The notes below the pieces were generated by a model. It was given only the letters and a program-made list of their open reading frames with translations, was not told the DNA's origin and did not search any database. Made by a program: the position numbers and the translations under genes. DNA of 64,000 nt from Clostridiales bacterium (lineage in GTDB: Bacteria > Bacillota > Clostridia > Christensenellales > Aristaeellaceae): positions 27,570-91,569 of the forward strand of contig JAAYUF010000051.1 of assembly GCA_012517815.1 (NCBI GenBank), in the 5' to 3' direction. Shown here in pieces: positions 25,706 to 35,077 of this stretch (within the stretch, counting starts at the first letter, position 1; the number at the start of each line of letters is the position of its first letter).

Positions 25706-27016
25706 CTATAATACAATTTGGGGTACGAAAATCATCAGCAGCAGAACGAAGATCATCGTCAGAAAGTACGGGAACGATCCGGAGAAGATCTCTTCCACCC
25801 GAATGCCCCTGGCTTCCGGCATGTCCACGATGGCCGCCTTCACGGTAAACACGTTCATGCCAAACGGCGGGGTCAGCAGCCCGCATTCCACGGCCACGAT
25901 CATCACGATGCCAAACCAGACCGGATCCATGCCGAAGCTCTTGACAATCGGCACCATCAGCGGAATGGTCAGAAGCAGGATGGAGGTCGAATCCAGAATG
26001 CAGCCCAGGAGCAGCAGCACCACCATGAACAGCAGGATGATGACGACCGGCGGCAGGCTCAGGCCGAGGATCGCGCTGCTGAACATGTTGACCACGCCCG
26101 CCATGGACAGGGTCTTGGAATAGCAGGAGGCCGCGATCAGCAGGATCAGCACGGCACCCGAGGTGGAAACCGCGGACAGGAGCGTGTCCTTCATGGTTTT
26201 CCAGTTGAACTTGCCCTTGAGAATCACGATCAGGAATGCGCCGAACGCGCCCACACCGCCCGCTTCCGTCGGGGTAAAGATGCCCATCCAGATGCCGCCC
26301 AGCGATACGAAGATCAGGATCAGCATCGCCCAGGGGCGCAGCACGATTTTCCAGAAGTTCTTCTTTTCATCCTCGGTGAGGGGTTCGGGCTTGGGGATGT
26401 ACTTGGGCTTCACGATCGCGGTAAGCGCGATGGTCACGCAAAACGCCAGGGACAGCACGATGCCGGGGAGCACGCCGCCCAGGAACAGCTTGCCGATGGA
26501 AACGTCCGCCTGGGAGCCGTACACGATCATCAGGAGGCTGGGCGGGATCAGCATGCCCAGCACCGCGGAGCCCGCGATGCAGCCCACCGACACCTTGCGG
26601 TTGTAGCCGAGGCGCAGCATCTGGGGCAGCGCGATCTTGGTAAATATCGCGGAGGAAGCGATGGAAACGCCGGTGATGGCCGCGAAAATGGCATTGGCGA
26701 CGACGGTAGCCATGCCCACGCCGCCGCGCACCTTTTTGAGCATCAGGTTGGCGGAATCGTACAGCTCCTTGCTGGCGCCCGAAAGGTTGGCAAAGAGCCC
26801 CATGAGCATAAACAGGGGGATCACGCCGAACATGTAGTCCCGGATGGAACCCCACGCCGACATCGAAAGCACGTTGATGGCGGTGGTCATCCGCCCGGTA
26901 ACCAGGAATACGCCGACCAGGCTGGTCGTCATCAGGGTGGTCACCAGATGGACGCCGCTGAAGAGCAGCAGCAGCAGCAAGCCCAGGGTGATCAGAGCGA
27001 TTTCAAGCGGACTCAT
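25706..27016 (-). CDS. TRAP transporter large permease (DctM-like)
   Basis: A 436-residue integral membrane protein with about 12-13 hydrophobic segments. Hallmarks are PLFMLMGLFANLSGASKELYD, GIFTPTEAGGVGAFGAF and LLTPPFGMNVFTVKA. It forms the ion-coupled translocation channel of a TRAP system. The start overlaps the DctQ stop by ATGA. DctM permeases import carboxylates, sulfonates or similar acids, consistent with catabolic neighbours. Confidence 0.93.
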   Translation of the reverse strand: MSPLEIALITLGLLLLLLFSGVHLVTTLMTTSLVGVFLVTGRMTTAINVLSMSAWGSIRDYMFGVIPLFMLMGLFANLSGASKELYDSANLMLKKVRGGVGMATVVANAIFAAITGVSIASSAIFTKIALPQMLRLGYNRKVSVGCIAGSAVLGMLIPPSLLMIVYGSQADVSIGKLFLGGVLPGIVLSLAFCVTIALTAIVKPKYIPKPEPLTEDEKKNFWKIVLRPWAMLILIFVSLGGIWMGIFTPTEAGGVGAFGAFLIVILKGKFNWKTMKDTLLSAVSTSGAVLILLIAASCYSKTLSMAGVVNMFSSAILGLSLPPVVIILLFMVVLLLLGCILDSTSILLLTIPLMVPIVKSFGMDPVWFGIVMIVAVECGLLTPPFGMNVFTVKAAIVDMPEARGIRVEEIFSGSFPYFLTMIFVLLLMIFVPQIVL

Positions 27017-27570
27017 GTGCCAGCTCCTTCCGAATTTTCTTCAACGTGAAAGTCCTTGGCGAACATATCGGGATGCTTGAGGCGGATCAGGCTCTTGATC
27101 GCGATGAACACAAACTCGATGACCATCACGGCGGAGCCGAAGATCACGGAGAAGCGGCCCGGCGTCGTCGGGATGCGCACGCTGCCGGCGACCTCCGAAT
27201 CGTTGATGGCCCAGGCGCTCAGGAAATTGGGCCAGCTGCCCTTGATCAGCAGCACAAACACCACGATGCCAAGCACCGCCGCCAGAAAATCGATCACGCA
27301 CTTCACGCGGACGGGAACCTTGTCGTACACAAGCGACGTGCGAACAAGCGAGCCCTTCATCAGCGCGTAGGAAATCTCCAGAAAACACAGGATGATGATG
27401 CTGTTGGCAACCACTTCGGACACACCCTGGAACGGACTGCTGAAGACCGTTCTGGCCACAACATCGGCCGTAATGATCAGCATGATCGCGGCTACGATCA
27501 GCGCGGCGATGCTGTTGAGAAATTCCAGAAATTTGGAAAACAGGCGATCTATTTTAATGAAAGCCGTCAT
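27013..27570 (-). CDS. TRAP transporter small permease (DctQ-like)
   Basis: A 185-residue, four-helix membrane protein; the last residues overlap DctM by ATGA. ATG 27570 is chosen because AGAAGGG lies just upstream. It stabilises the large permease and contacts the binding protein. DctQ-type features are TVFSSPFQGVSEVVANSII and FLEISYALMKGS. The 237-bp gap to dctP contains a strong inverted repeat that may set lower expression of the permeases. Confidence 0.88.
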   Translation of the reverse strand: MTAFIKIDRLFSKFLEFLNSIAALIVAAIMLIITADVVARTVFSSPFQGVSEVVANSIIILCFLEISYALMKGSLVRTSLVYDKVPVRVKCVIDFLAAVLGIVVFVLLIKGSWPNFLSAWAINDSEVAGSVRIPTTPGRFSVIFGSAVMVIEFVFIAIKSLIRLKHPDMFAKDFHVEENSEGAGT

Positions 27571-27743
27571 TTCTGCCCTTCTTTCTGCAGGCTTAGCGAG
27601 GATGCGTTCACAGCGGAGGTTCGTTCGCAAAACGCTGCCGACCGAACAGCGCTGCGGCGACGGTCATCGCACAGGCGACAACCGTCACCGCGGCGTTTCC
27701 CGGAACGGGATGGGATAGGATGGGGCACGATGGGAGGGAATCA

Positions 27744-27787
27744 CGGGGCGCCGGCTCCAAGGTACAGGCATGTCGTCGGGCGCCCCG
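27744..27787 (-). terminator. Inverted repeat between dctP and dctQ
   Basis: 9-bp arms CGGGGCGCC (27744-27752) and GGCGCCCCG (27779-27787), just downstream of the dctP stop. There is no clear T-run, so partial termination or mRNA stabilisation is likelier than a full stop. Confidence 0.5.
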
Positions 27788-27807
27788 TGCGGGGGCCAAT
27801 CGGGGGA

Positions 27808-28893
27808 TCAGTTCATGTTCCAGTCGCGCACAGGCTCCACGCCGTTTTCCTTGAGCAGTTCATAGTACCGGGCGACAATCTCGTTGCCGCGATAGCCGGC
27901 GTCGTTGAGGAGCTTGATCTGGCTGGCGACGATGTCGTTGAGGCTGGCGGCCCAGGCAACCTGCGCCTCGCGGCTCAGGGTATCCACCTGCACGTTGTTG
28001 GCCTTCATGAACTCGAGGTCCTGCGCGTGCACGGTGCTGATGTACTGGCTCTCATAATCCAGATACTGGCTGCCCACTTCGGTCATGATGGTCTTGACTT
28101 CTTCGGGCCAGCTGTTCCAGGAATCGGTGTTGGCGGTAACGGCGTTGAAGGGCACCACGTTCAGGTTCGCGTCCAGGTAGTAGGGGGCCACTTCGTACAC
28201 CTTGAGGTTCAGGCAGGAGTGGGTGGGCTGAATCGTCGCGCCGCACACGCTAGTCTGCAGGTTCTGGTAGGTGTCGTTGAGGCTGGTCTGCACGCCGATG
28301 GCGCCGGAGCCCTCGATCCAGGTCAGGTTGACGCCGGCCGCGCCGATCTTCATGCCGGCCATGTCGGTCAGGCTGGTGATGGGCTTGGTGCTGTACAGGC
28401 CGTACTGGTCGGAAACGCCCATGCCCAGCAGCTTCTGGTTGTACTTGGTTTCATAGTCGGTCGCCAGTTCCGGGAACTCGGTTTCCATCTGGCGGTACAC
28501 CTTCGCCACGATCAGCGGATCGGAGCAGGAGAAGGGCATGGAGTACACCATGGTCTGCAGCGGCAGGCGGGAAGCTTCAAACACCAGAATGATGCAGCCG
28601 ATATCCACAAGGCCCATCTGCACGCCTTCCAGCTCGTTGCGCAGCGTGATGGTGGAGCCGCCGTAAGACTTAACCCAGTTGATGGTATAGTTGGTTTCCG
28701 CCTCGACGCGGTCGGACACGTTCTTGACAAAGAAATCTTCCAGCGCCTGAACCCAGGGGTTGGACGTCGAGTGGCCGGAGCCGATGCGCACGGTGATCTG
28801 CTGCTTATCGGCGGCGCTGGCAAAGGACGTAACGGAGAGAACCATGACCAGAGCGAGCGCGATGGCAAGCGTTTTACGTAGGGATTGTTTCAT
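27808..28893 (-). CDS. TRAP transporter substrate-binding protein (DctP-like)
   Basis: A 361-residue secreted binding protein with a Sec signal peptide (positive KQSLRK, hydrophobic core, ASA cleavage near residue 27). DctP fold motifs include ITVRIGSGHSTSNPWVQALE near the N-terminus, AGMKIGAAGVNLTWIEG and VCGATIQPTHSC. It delivers ligand to DctQM. The promoter is near-consensus and overlaps a putative operator. It is the first gene of the operon, as expected for the most abundant component. Confidence 0.93.
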   Translation of the reverse strand: MKQSLRKTLAIALALVMVLSVTSFASAADKQQITVRIGSGHSTSNPWVQALEDFFVKNVSDRVEAETNYTINWVKSYGGSTITLRNELEGVQMGLVDIGCIILVFEASRLPLQTMVYSMPFSCSDPLIVAKVYRQMETEFPELATDYETKYNQKLLGMGVSDQYGLYSTKPITSLTDMAGMKIGAAGVNLTWIEGSGAIGVQTSLNDTYQNLQTSVCGATIQPTHSCLNLKVYEVAPYYLDANLNVVPFNAVTANTDSWNSWPEEVKTIMTEVGSQYLDYESQYISTVHAQDLEFMKANNVQVDTLSREAQVAWAASLNDIVASQIKLLNDAGYRGNEIVARYYELLKENGVEPVRDWNMN

Positions 28894-28929
28894 GGTTGGA
28901 TACCCCTTTCGTTATGAAGTTGACTTATT

Positions 28930-28964
28930 GGATACAATATACAATATCCCATCTCGTCTGTCAA
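28930..28964 (-). promoter_or_regulatory. dctP promoter with overlapping palindromic operator
   Basis: Minus strand TTGACA (28959-28964), 17-bp spacer, TATATT (28936-28941). The palindrome GGATA...TATCC (28930-28949) covers the -10. The motif TTGTATATTGTATCC (28930-28944, minus) matches the gntR promoter motif. Confidence 0.75.
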
Positions 28965-29767
28965 GATGTTTTTCGAAAAATCCTCTCCTTGATTTTCGAC
29001 ACGAAACGGTCTGGCCGCCCGGAAAGCCGGCGCGCTCCGAAAGCCTTTCCTTCGGCCGATTTGGCGGTAGCGGACGCCTCCGCCGGCTCAGCCTGTCACG
29101 GCAGTACCGGGCTGTTTCACCCGGCCGCCGGCAGGGCGCGGTCGGGCGCTATGGCCTGTTGCGTTTATCACGGCCGCAGCGGGTTGCCTCGCCCGGCCGA
29201 CGGCAGGGCGCGGTCGGGCGGCTGTCGATCTCGGCGGTTTCACGTGATCAGGACGTTTCGCCTGCTTCGCTTGTGCGGCGGCGTCGGGCCGTTCTGCCTT
29301 TCCCCCGGTTCGGCGGCGCCATAACGTTCCGCCGGGCAACCGACGCGCCCATGGCCGACGACGTCATCAGCGCCGAAGGTTGGCAGCGGCAGCACGGCTA
29401 TTGGAATGCGACGTCAGCGCTTTGGCGGCAACGCGCGCATCCGCCTGTTCGTAACGCAACGCTCCTTGCAGCGGCGGGCCGACGATGTTGGACAGAGCCC
29501 TGCCAAAGCCCGAATGGCGCGCTCGGCCCCGCCCGTCCAAAAAAAAGCTGGAAAGTGTGCTTTCAGCCCACCTATTTCTGACAACAATCTGCTACAGTAA
29601 TAGCAATGACAAAGTAGCAATGCTATCGCAATGCTTCGCAGTCCCTTCTCTCGTCACGGTTTCCCTCTCCTTCCCTCCCGGCTGTCCGGCCATCCCGAGC
29701 GCCCCGTACCGCGCGCTGGATACGCCGGAGATCCCCTCGACCATAGAAAAAGGAAGGTGTACCCATC
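28965..29767. other. GC-rich gap with a tandem-like repeat
   Basis: No gene is supported over about 800 bp. A 53-bp imperfect direct repeat with 72-bp period (29096-29148, 29168-29220) lies here. A TAGCAATG direct repeat lies near 29616-29633. Confidence 0.55.
29096..29220. repeat. 53-bp direct repeat pair, 72-bp period
   Basis: Two copies sharing an identical 19-bp GGCAGGGCGCGGTCGGGCG end, in a gene-free stretch. It is intergenic repeat structure of unknown purpose. Confidence 0.75.
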
Positions 29768-32593
29768 ATGAAACCAAACCGCAACGGCACAAAATGGCTG
29801 CTCTTCACCGCCGCGTTCCTGCTCTCGCTATGCCTGTGCGTCGGCGCGCTGGCGGAAACCGGCACCATCTTCCCCTGGTTAACCTACACGCTGGATGTGG
29901 CGCTCGTCTCAACCGACCCGGACACCGTCGGCGTCCAGGATGCGCCCGACGACGGCGTCATGGTGATGGTGCAGCTGGTTCCCCTGTCCGGCACGATCCA
30001 GACGGACGATATCCAAGCCAGTTGCGAGGAAATCCGTTTCCGCGCCGGGGACGGCGACGAGTTCGAGCCGTATTCCTGGCGCGTCCGCGGCGTCGGGTTT
30101 GACGCATCCAGCGGCATGTTCTCCACCAATCCCGAACAGACCGCCTTTGAAATGCTGTACTTCCTCCAGGGCAAGCAGGCGGAGGCCCTGAGCGGCGCGA
30201 AGCTGCTGGTCCCCACCGGTGTGAAGGGCGAAACCATCCTGGTGCCGCTGGACAAGGCTCCCCGGAGCACCGGCGAGGAGCAGGCGTCCGGGGGCGACGC
30301 TGCACCGGAGGACACCGGGACGGCGGATGCCGCCGCCGGCGACGCTTCCTTTACCCTGGGGGGGATCCGCTATACCATCGCCTCGATTGAGGACGAGCCT
30401 TCCTTTGTGCCGCCCAATAGGATGGACGGCAAGGAAGGGCATCTGGTCACCTTCACCTACGCCGAAAGCGGCACGGTGGCGGAGGACGCCAACGGCATGC
30501 TCTACAGCGGCGCCAAGGTGATCCAGCCCAACGGCGACGCGGTCGTCCCCTACTGCAACAGCGATAACATCGGCAATCCCTACGAGCTGTACTTCGGCCT
30601 GTCCGACGGGGTGGTGCTTAGCGATTGCGATTTCTCCATCGAGGCCGACAACGGGGAAGTGAAGATTCCGCTCTCCGGCCTGGCGGGTGATACGGCGCAG
30701 AGTGCGGAAAACGGGCCGGCCGCCGCCGAGGAGCCGGCCGCCGAACCCTCGCCCACGCCCGACGCCGATTCGCAGGCCGAAGCGGAAGCAACGTCCGAGC
30801 CCCTCGCGGAGCGGGCCGAGAACACGTTTACCCTGACTGTGGGCGGCGCCGCGTATGAGCTGGCCCTGGACAGCGTAGCGTATGACAGCGAAGAAAAGCA
30901 GATGGGCGTGGATGTGATTCTCTACGACCACGAACTGCTGGACTTCGTTTCGAACAAGCAGCTGGTCATGCCGTTTGGGTGCGGCATCATCAGCACGAAG
31001 GACGGCTTCCTGTATAACGAGGGCATCACGGCCACCATGTCCACGCCCATGCACCTGATCTTCTATTTCGACACGAAAAACGTGCCCGATCTGGTCTGCT
31101 TTGGCAAGCTGAACGACAAAAGCTACGCGGACTCCGAGGATTTCGCGCTGGTAGACCCGACGACCAAGGCGTACGTGACGACCTTCCCCCTGACGGCGCT
31201 CTCCAAGAATGAGAAGGACCCCGAGAAACTGCTGGACGCGGTCACCTCGGGCGAGAGCGAACCTGCCGTAGCCGAGGCGACCGTCCAGCCGACGGCGACG
31301 CCCGTACCGTCGGCCGCGGTGAGCGAAGCCGCCGACGATACGGAACGGAGCATCGCGGATGTGCTGAGCCGCTGCGCGCAGGGCGTGAAAGACGAGTGGC
31401 AACTGGCCATCTACCGCGCCGGCGTGAAGAACGTGCAGGCGGACCCGGCCGCGGAAGGCGTCTACACCTTCCTGCTGCGCTCCTTCGACCCGGGGCTCAA
31501 GGCGCTTGGGAAGTACCAGGACGACAACCGGGACGGCTACCTGGCCCGGCTGCTGGAAAACACCAGGGCCTACAACCTCTCGGTTTCCCTGACCCTCAAG
31601 GACGGCGCGTTCACCGATAAAAGCGTCAAGGCGCTGCAAAGCGCCGTGAAAAAAGCCGCCGCCGCGTCCCTGAAAGCCTTTAAGGACAAGCGGGTGCTCA
31701 GCGCTTTTGCCGACGAGCTCTTCTTCACCAATTTTGCCAGCGGGATCAAGAATGCCGACATGCTGTACGCCATCACCACGGAATACGTGGGCTGGCTGAC
31801 CGACCACAGCAGCCTGTTTTCCGAGGACGACGCGCTGCAGTGGGTGCCGTTCTTCTACGGGCAGGTGAAGCGGACGCTGGACGTCACCGGCGGCCCGTTC
31901 GCCCTCAAGCTCAAGTGCACCAGCGTGGATATGAGCGTCCTGCTGGCGGAAGCCCGCGCCGACGCCCTCCGGGCTCTGATGTTCCTGGACTACGACCACC
32001 GCTGGGACAACAACCATGTGGAAAGCGAGTTCAGGTGGGCGCTGGCCGATAACGTCATCGCCATGAAAAAGAAGGGCAAGCAGGCCACTACCGTTACCCT
32101 GAACGTGGACGGTTCCCCGATTTACGACAGTGCCTATTCGGACATGCTCGGCGCTTACCCCTACGCCGACGAGCTGGACACCCTGAAGTCCGATACCGAG
32201 GACCTGCCCGACGAGGCCGCGCAGTCCTTCCCCAAAGCCGGCTGGATGAGCGGTTCCACGCGCGGTACCCAGGTGCGCATCAAGGCCCCGAAGGACTCCG
32301 CCGCCTACTACGTGCAGCTGCGCGACTACGACACCGACGAGATCGCGGTCTCCGGCTTCGTGCGGCCCGGCACCACCTGCACGCTGCGCCTGCCCAAGGG
32401 CAATTACTACTTCGTGATGGCGAGCGGTTCGGTATGGTACGGCGAGGAGAAGCTCTTCGGAGAAAACACCGAGTTTACCAAGACCGGCCTGTTTGAGGTG
32501 TACAACAGCAACTACTACCACACCGTGACGCTCAAGGTGGTTGAAAACGGCAACATGCCCATCTACGGCGCGGACGAGGAAGACCTGCGCTGA
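29768..32593 (+). CDS. Large secreted protein of unknown function, 941 residues
   Basis: It starts at ATG 29768 behind AAGGAAGG. The signal peptide ends near ALA (residue 29). At least three beta-type modules follow, separated by Ala/Glu/Pro-rich linkers: residues 30-180 (TYTLDVALVSTDPD), about 205-315 (SFTLGGIRYTIASIEDE) and about 350-500 (TFTLTVGGAAYELALDS). The C-terminal 400 residues are mixed helical (SIADVLSRCAQGVKDEWQLAIYRAG) and end in a beta region with KGNYYFVMASGSVWYG. I do not recognise a family or catalytic motif. It may be a surface-exposed or matrix protein. It is followed by an HTH gene on the same strand. Confidence 0.75.
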   Translation: MKPNRNGTKWLLFTAAFLLSLCLCVGALAETGTIFPWLTYTLDVALVSTDPDTVGVQDAPDDGVMVMVQLVPLSGTIQTDDIQASCEEIRFRAGDGDEFEPYSWRVRGVGFDASSGMFSTNPEQTAFEMLYFLQGKQAEALSGAKLLVPTGVKGETILVPLDKAPRSTGEEQASGGDAAPEDTGTADAAAGDASFTLGGIRYTIASIEDEPSFVPPNRMDGKEGHLVTFTYAESGTVAEDANGMLYSGAKVIQPNGDAVVPYCNSDNIGNPYELYFGLSDGVVLSDCDFSIEADNGEVKIPLSGLAGDTAQSAENGPAAAEEPAAEPSPTPDADSQAEAEATSEPLAERAENTFTLTVGGAAYELALDSVAYDSEEKQMGVDVILYDHELLDFVSNKQLVMPFGCGIISTKDGFLYNEGITATMSTPMHLIFYFDTKNVPDLVCFGKLNDKSYADSEDFALVDPTTKAYVTTFPLTALSKNEKDPEKLLDAVTSGESEPAVAEATVQPTATPVPSAAVSEAADDTERSIADVLSRCAQGVKDEWQLAIYRAGVKNVQADPAAEGVYTFLLRSFDPGLKALGKYQDDNRDGYLARLLENTRAYNLSVSLTLKDGAFTDKSVKALQSAVKKAAAASLKAFKDKRVLSAFADELFFTNFASGIKNADMLYAITTEYVGWLTDHSSLFSEDDALQWVPFFYGQVKRTLDVTGGPFALKLKCTSVDMSVLLAEARADALRALMFLDYDHRWDNNHVESEFRWALADNVIAMKKKGKQATTVTLNVDGSPIYDSAYSDMLGAYPYADELDTLKSDTEDLPDEAAQSFPKAGWMSGSTRGTQVRIKAPKDSAAYYVQLRDYDTDEIAVSGFVRPGTTCTLRLPKGNYYFVMASGSVWYGEEKLFGENTEFTKTGLFEVYNSNYYHTVTLKVVENGNMPIYGADEEDLR

Positions 32594-32957
32594 TACCCCC
32601 GCCCGTCCGGCAGCCGTCCACGGGCCGACGTGTTTCTCCCGCTCCTCTCCGCGGTTTGCCGTGGGGGGAGCGGGAGGCTCTCAGCGAATACTTGGTGGTT
32701 GAGTCGGCAAACCGGAGGGCTTCCCCCGGCAGGCGCACGGCGACGATTCTGAAACCCCCCTCCACGAAGGCAACGGAGGAACGCCCATCGGCGGCGGTGC
32801 GCAGGCTGCCCGGAAGGGACCTCCGCGCCGGCGCGGCCCCTTTCCCAGGCATCGGCGCCTGCCAACCGGCGGTTCGCATGGAAACACGCGGCCGTCACGA
32901 ACGGCGGCGGCGCCGCCAAACGCCCCGGGCATACTTCGATGAAGGTGAGGAAATCCT
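32594..32957. other. Gap after the secreted protein with strong hairpin
   Basis: A 10-bp stem CTCCCGCTCC / GGAGCGGGAG (32636-32645, 32667-32676) lies after the stop. No gene is seen. Confidence 0.6.
32636..32676 (+). terminator. Hairpin downstream of the secreted protein gene
   Basis: 10-bp perfect outer stem with additional inner pairing. The T-run is poor, so terminator strength is uncertain. Confidence 0.5.
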
Positions 32958-34520
32958 ATGCGCGAGCCAAACGGCAGCCTGAAAGCCGTGCTGGAGTATT
33001 TCGGACTGACCAACCTCGCGGTATCCCGGGCAACCGGCATCGAGCCTTCGAGCCTCAGCCGGATCATCACCGGCCAGCGGAGGCTGTTGGCCGCGAGCCC
33101 GCAGATGGACGCGCTGGCCGATTTCATCCTGGCCCAGAGCCGGCATGGGAAGGATATGGACTGGCTCAAGGCGCGCTTTCAGGAGGCCGGGCTCCCCACG
33201 GACCTTTCCACCGTCTACCGTTTCCGGCAAAACCTGATCATGTGGCTGGCGACGGACGGCAACAGGCTGCGGCGCAATCTGGGCGCTTCCTTTCCCGGAG
33301 ACATCGCGGGGGAAGCCCCGCCAAAGCCGGCGCAGGCCCTCCGCAATGCCGCGCACGCCGACGGGGACGTGCGCATCGGCATCCTCGAAATTCTGCTCGC
33401 CCTCCGGCCTGCGCTTGCCGCCTTGCCCGAGGACGCGACCATCCAGCTATTCCTCTCCAACGACCGGCTGACCACCGCTACGGACGAAGGGTTTGCCGGG
33501 CTGATCAACGAGATGATCTTAGCGCGCGGCCTGCGCGTGAATCTGGTGATCTGCGTCTCCGGGGATACGCAGGCTATGGCCCGCCTGCTGGACAGCTACA
33601 TGGCCGCGCTGATCTCCGGCCATGTGCGCCTCTCGGTGGTCCACGGCATGACCCAGACCGTCACCAGCGCCCTGCATATCCTGCTTCCCAGCGTTCTGTG
33701 CTTTTTGGTGAACGAAACCGTCGGCCTCAGCGCGCCGCCCGTCGCCTTGCTCCTGCGGGACCGCGCCTTCGTCGCGGAAACGGAGAGCAACTTCAGCGCG
33801 ACGGCGCGCTTTGCGCAGCCCATCCTGACCGTGTACGACGACCATTACGCGCGCAACGTTCTGGAAATCCTCTATCTGGAATTCTGTACGCAGGGCGCGC
33901 TGGATATCGTCAAGGACAGCCTCAACCCCATGTACATGACCCCGCAGGCCTACGACCGCTTTTTGCAGACCAGGGGTCACCCGCCTCAGGAGTTCGCGTG
34001 GCGCAGTTCGGAGTTCGTGCGTTTCAAGGGCGGGATGGACGCCGTGCTGAGCGCGGGGGCTGTCTACCGCGAAATCCTGCCCCTGTCCCGCCTCAACGAC
34101 ATCGCCCAGCGCGGCTCCTGCCGGATGGCGGGGCTGTACTTCATGGAACGGGGCTATGTCGATCTGGATACGGAGGGCTGCCTGGCGATTCTCATGGGCT
34201 ACATCGATTATCTGGAGCACATTCCCAACTTTCACATGCTGATCCTCGACGATCTGACCCTCCTGCACCAGAACAGCTGCTGGCACCTGAAACGCAACCA
34301 GAGCCTGGGCATCAACAACTGGCAGGGGCAGGAACCGGTGATGATCCATTCCGATCAGCTCATCCTGCTGCGCGAGTTCCAGCGGCATTTCGACGCGCTC
34401 TGGGCCAGGGGGGAGGATGCCGGCAGCAGTCGCGCCAGCGTCATCAGCATCCTTAAGGACGTGGTCGCGCGGCTGAGCGCCGCCCGCAGCCGGAAGCCCA
34501 ACCCGCGCGTCCGGCCCTGA
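32958..34520 (+). CDS. HTH-type regulator with large unknown C-terminal domain
   Basis: A 520-residue cytosolic protein behind GGTGAGGAAATCCT and ATG. Residues 5-45 are an XRE-like HTH (NLAVSRATGIEPSSLSRIITGQRRLL). The remaining 470 residues have no family I recognise; segments with TDEGFAGLINEMILARGLRVNLVICVSGD and a Cys/Trp-rich end (HQNSCWHLKRNQSLGINNW) suggest an alpha/beta or helical effector domain. It lies after the 941-residue secreted protein on the same strand. It may regulate that gene, an inference from proximity. Confidence 0.7.
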   Translation: MREPNGSLKAVLEYFGLTNLAVSRATGIEPSSLSRIITGQRRLLAASPQMDALADFILAQSRHGKDMDWLKARFQEAGLPTDLSTVYRFRQNLIMWLATDGNRLRRNLGASFPGDIAGEAPPKPAQALRNAAHADGDVRIGILEILLALRPALAALPEDATIQLFLSNDRLTTATDEGFAGLINEMILARGLRVNLVICVSGDTQAMARLLDSYMAALISGHVRLSVVHGMTQTVTSALHILLPSVLCFLVNETVGLSAPPVALLLRDRAFVAETESNFSATARFAQPILTVYDDHYARNVLEILYLEFCTQGALDIVKDSLNPMYMTPQAYDRFLQTRGHPPQEFAWRSSEFVRFKGGMDAVLSAGAVYREILPLSRLNDIAQRGSCRMAGLYFMERGYVDLDTEGCLAILMGYIDYLEHIPNFHMLILDDLTLLHQNSCWHLKRNQSLGINNWQGQEPVMIHSDQLILLREFQRHFDALWARGEDAGSSRASVISILKDVVARLSAARSRKPNPRVRP

Positions 34521-34572
34521 TCGCGCGCCGCATCCGCGCGCAGCCGTCGGTTTGTTCGATTGCAATGCGTAA

Positions 34573-34715
34573 ATGCAGCAAAGCTCGCGGGCGCTTGTCT
34601 GCCGGGACGGGGCGGGGAAGCAGAGGCGCAGCGGCTTAGCGTCTGGCATTCGCGGCGTAGCCCCGGCGGCAAAGCGCCGCGAGAGCGAGGCGTTCCTGAT
34701 GTGAAAACCGCATGA
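34573..34715 (+). repeat. Dispersed repeat family B, copy 2
   Basis: GCAGCAAAGCTC at the left, GGGACGGGGCGGGGAAGCAG in the middle, ending GCGAGGCGTTCCTGATGTGAAAACC. Confidence 0.75.
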
Positions 34716-34867
34716 AAATGCGCAGCCGACCGTGAGCGCGCCCGTGTTTCAGTCAGGGAAACGGGCGCGCTCATGGTCGGTTGCGCAGGTTTGCGCCGAG
34801 GCAGGGGCAACCGGTATCCACGCGGGTGGCGGGCGAATGCGGTTGCTCATACGATTTCCATTCCCCG

Positions 34868-35000
34868 ATGCAGCAAAGCTCTCGAGCGCGTTTCTGTCGG
34901 GGCGGGGCGCGGAAGCAGAAAGGCAGCGGCGCCGCGTCGGGCGTTCGCGGCAAAGCCGCGGCAGAAAGGCGCCGCGGGAGGGCGGCGTTCATGATTTGAA
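34868..35000 (+). repeat. Dispersed repeat family B, copy 3
   Basis: GCAGCAAAGCTC, then GGGGCGGGGCGCGGAAGCAG, then GGCGCCGCGGGAGG and GGCGTTCATGATTTGAAAA. Nearly the same as copy 2 with small changes. Confidence 0.75.
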
Positions 35001-35077
35001 AAACGTATCCCCCGGTACGGCGACGGGATACGCCGGTCGCGTGTGCCCGCGTCCAAAACGCCGCGCCGGAATGGATG

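Larger units (their letters stand above)
34521..35077. other. Convergent gap filled by repeat family B
   Basis: No gene. Two same-orientation copies of repeat B (about 34573-34715 and 34868-35000) flank an inverted repeat (34730-34783) with CCGTGAGCGCGCCCGTGTTT and its complement-like partner. Confidence 0.65.

Noticed and set aside
29909..32521. An 870-codon minus-strand open frame
   Set aside because: Antisense shadow of the secreted protein with no start site or recognisable sequence.
32636..32676. Small RNA gene
   Set aside because: Hairpin only; no promoter box is evident, so it is left as a possible terminator.
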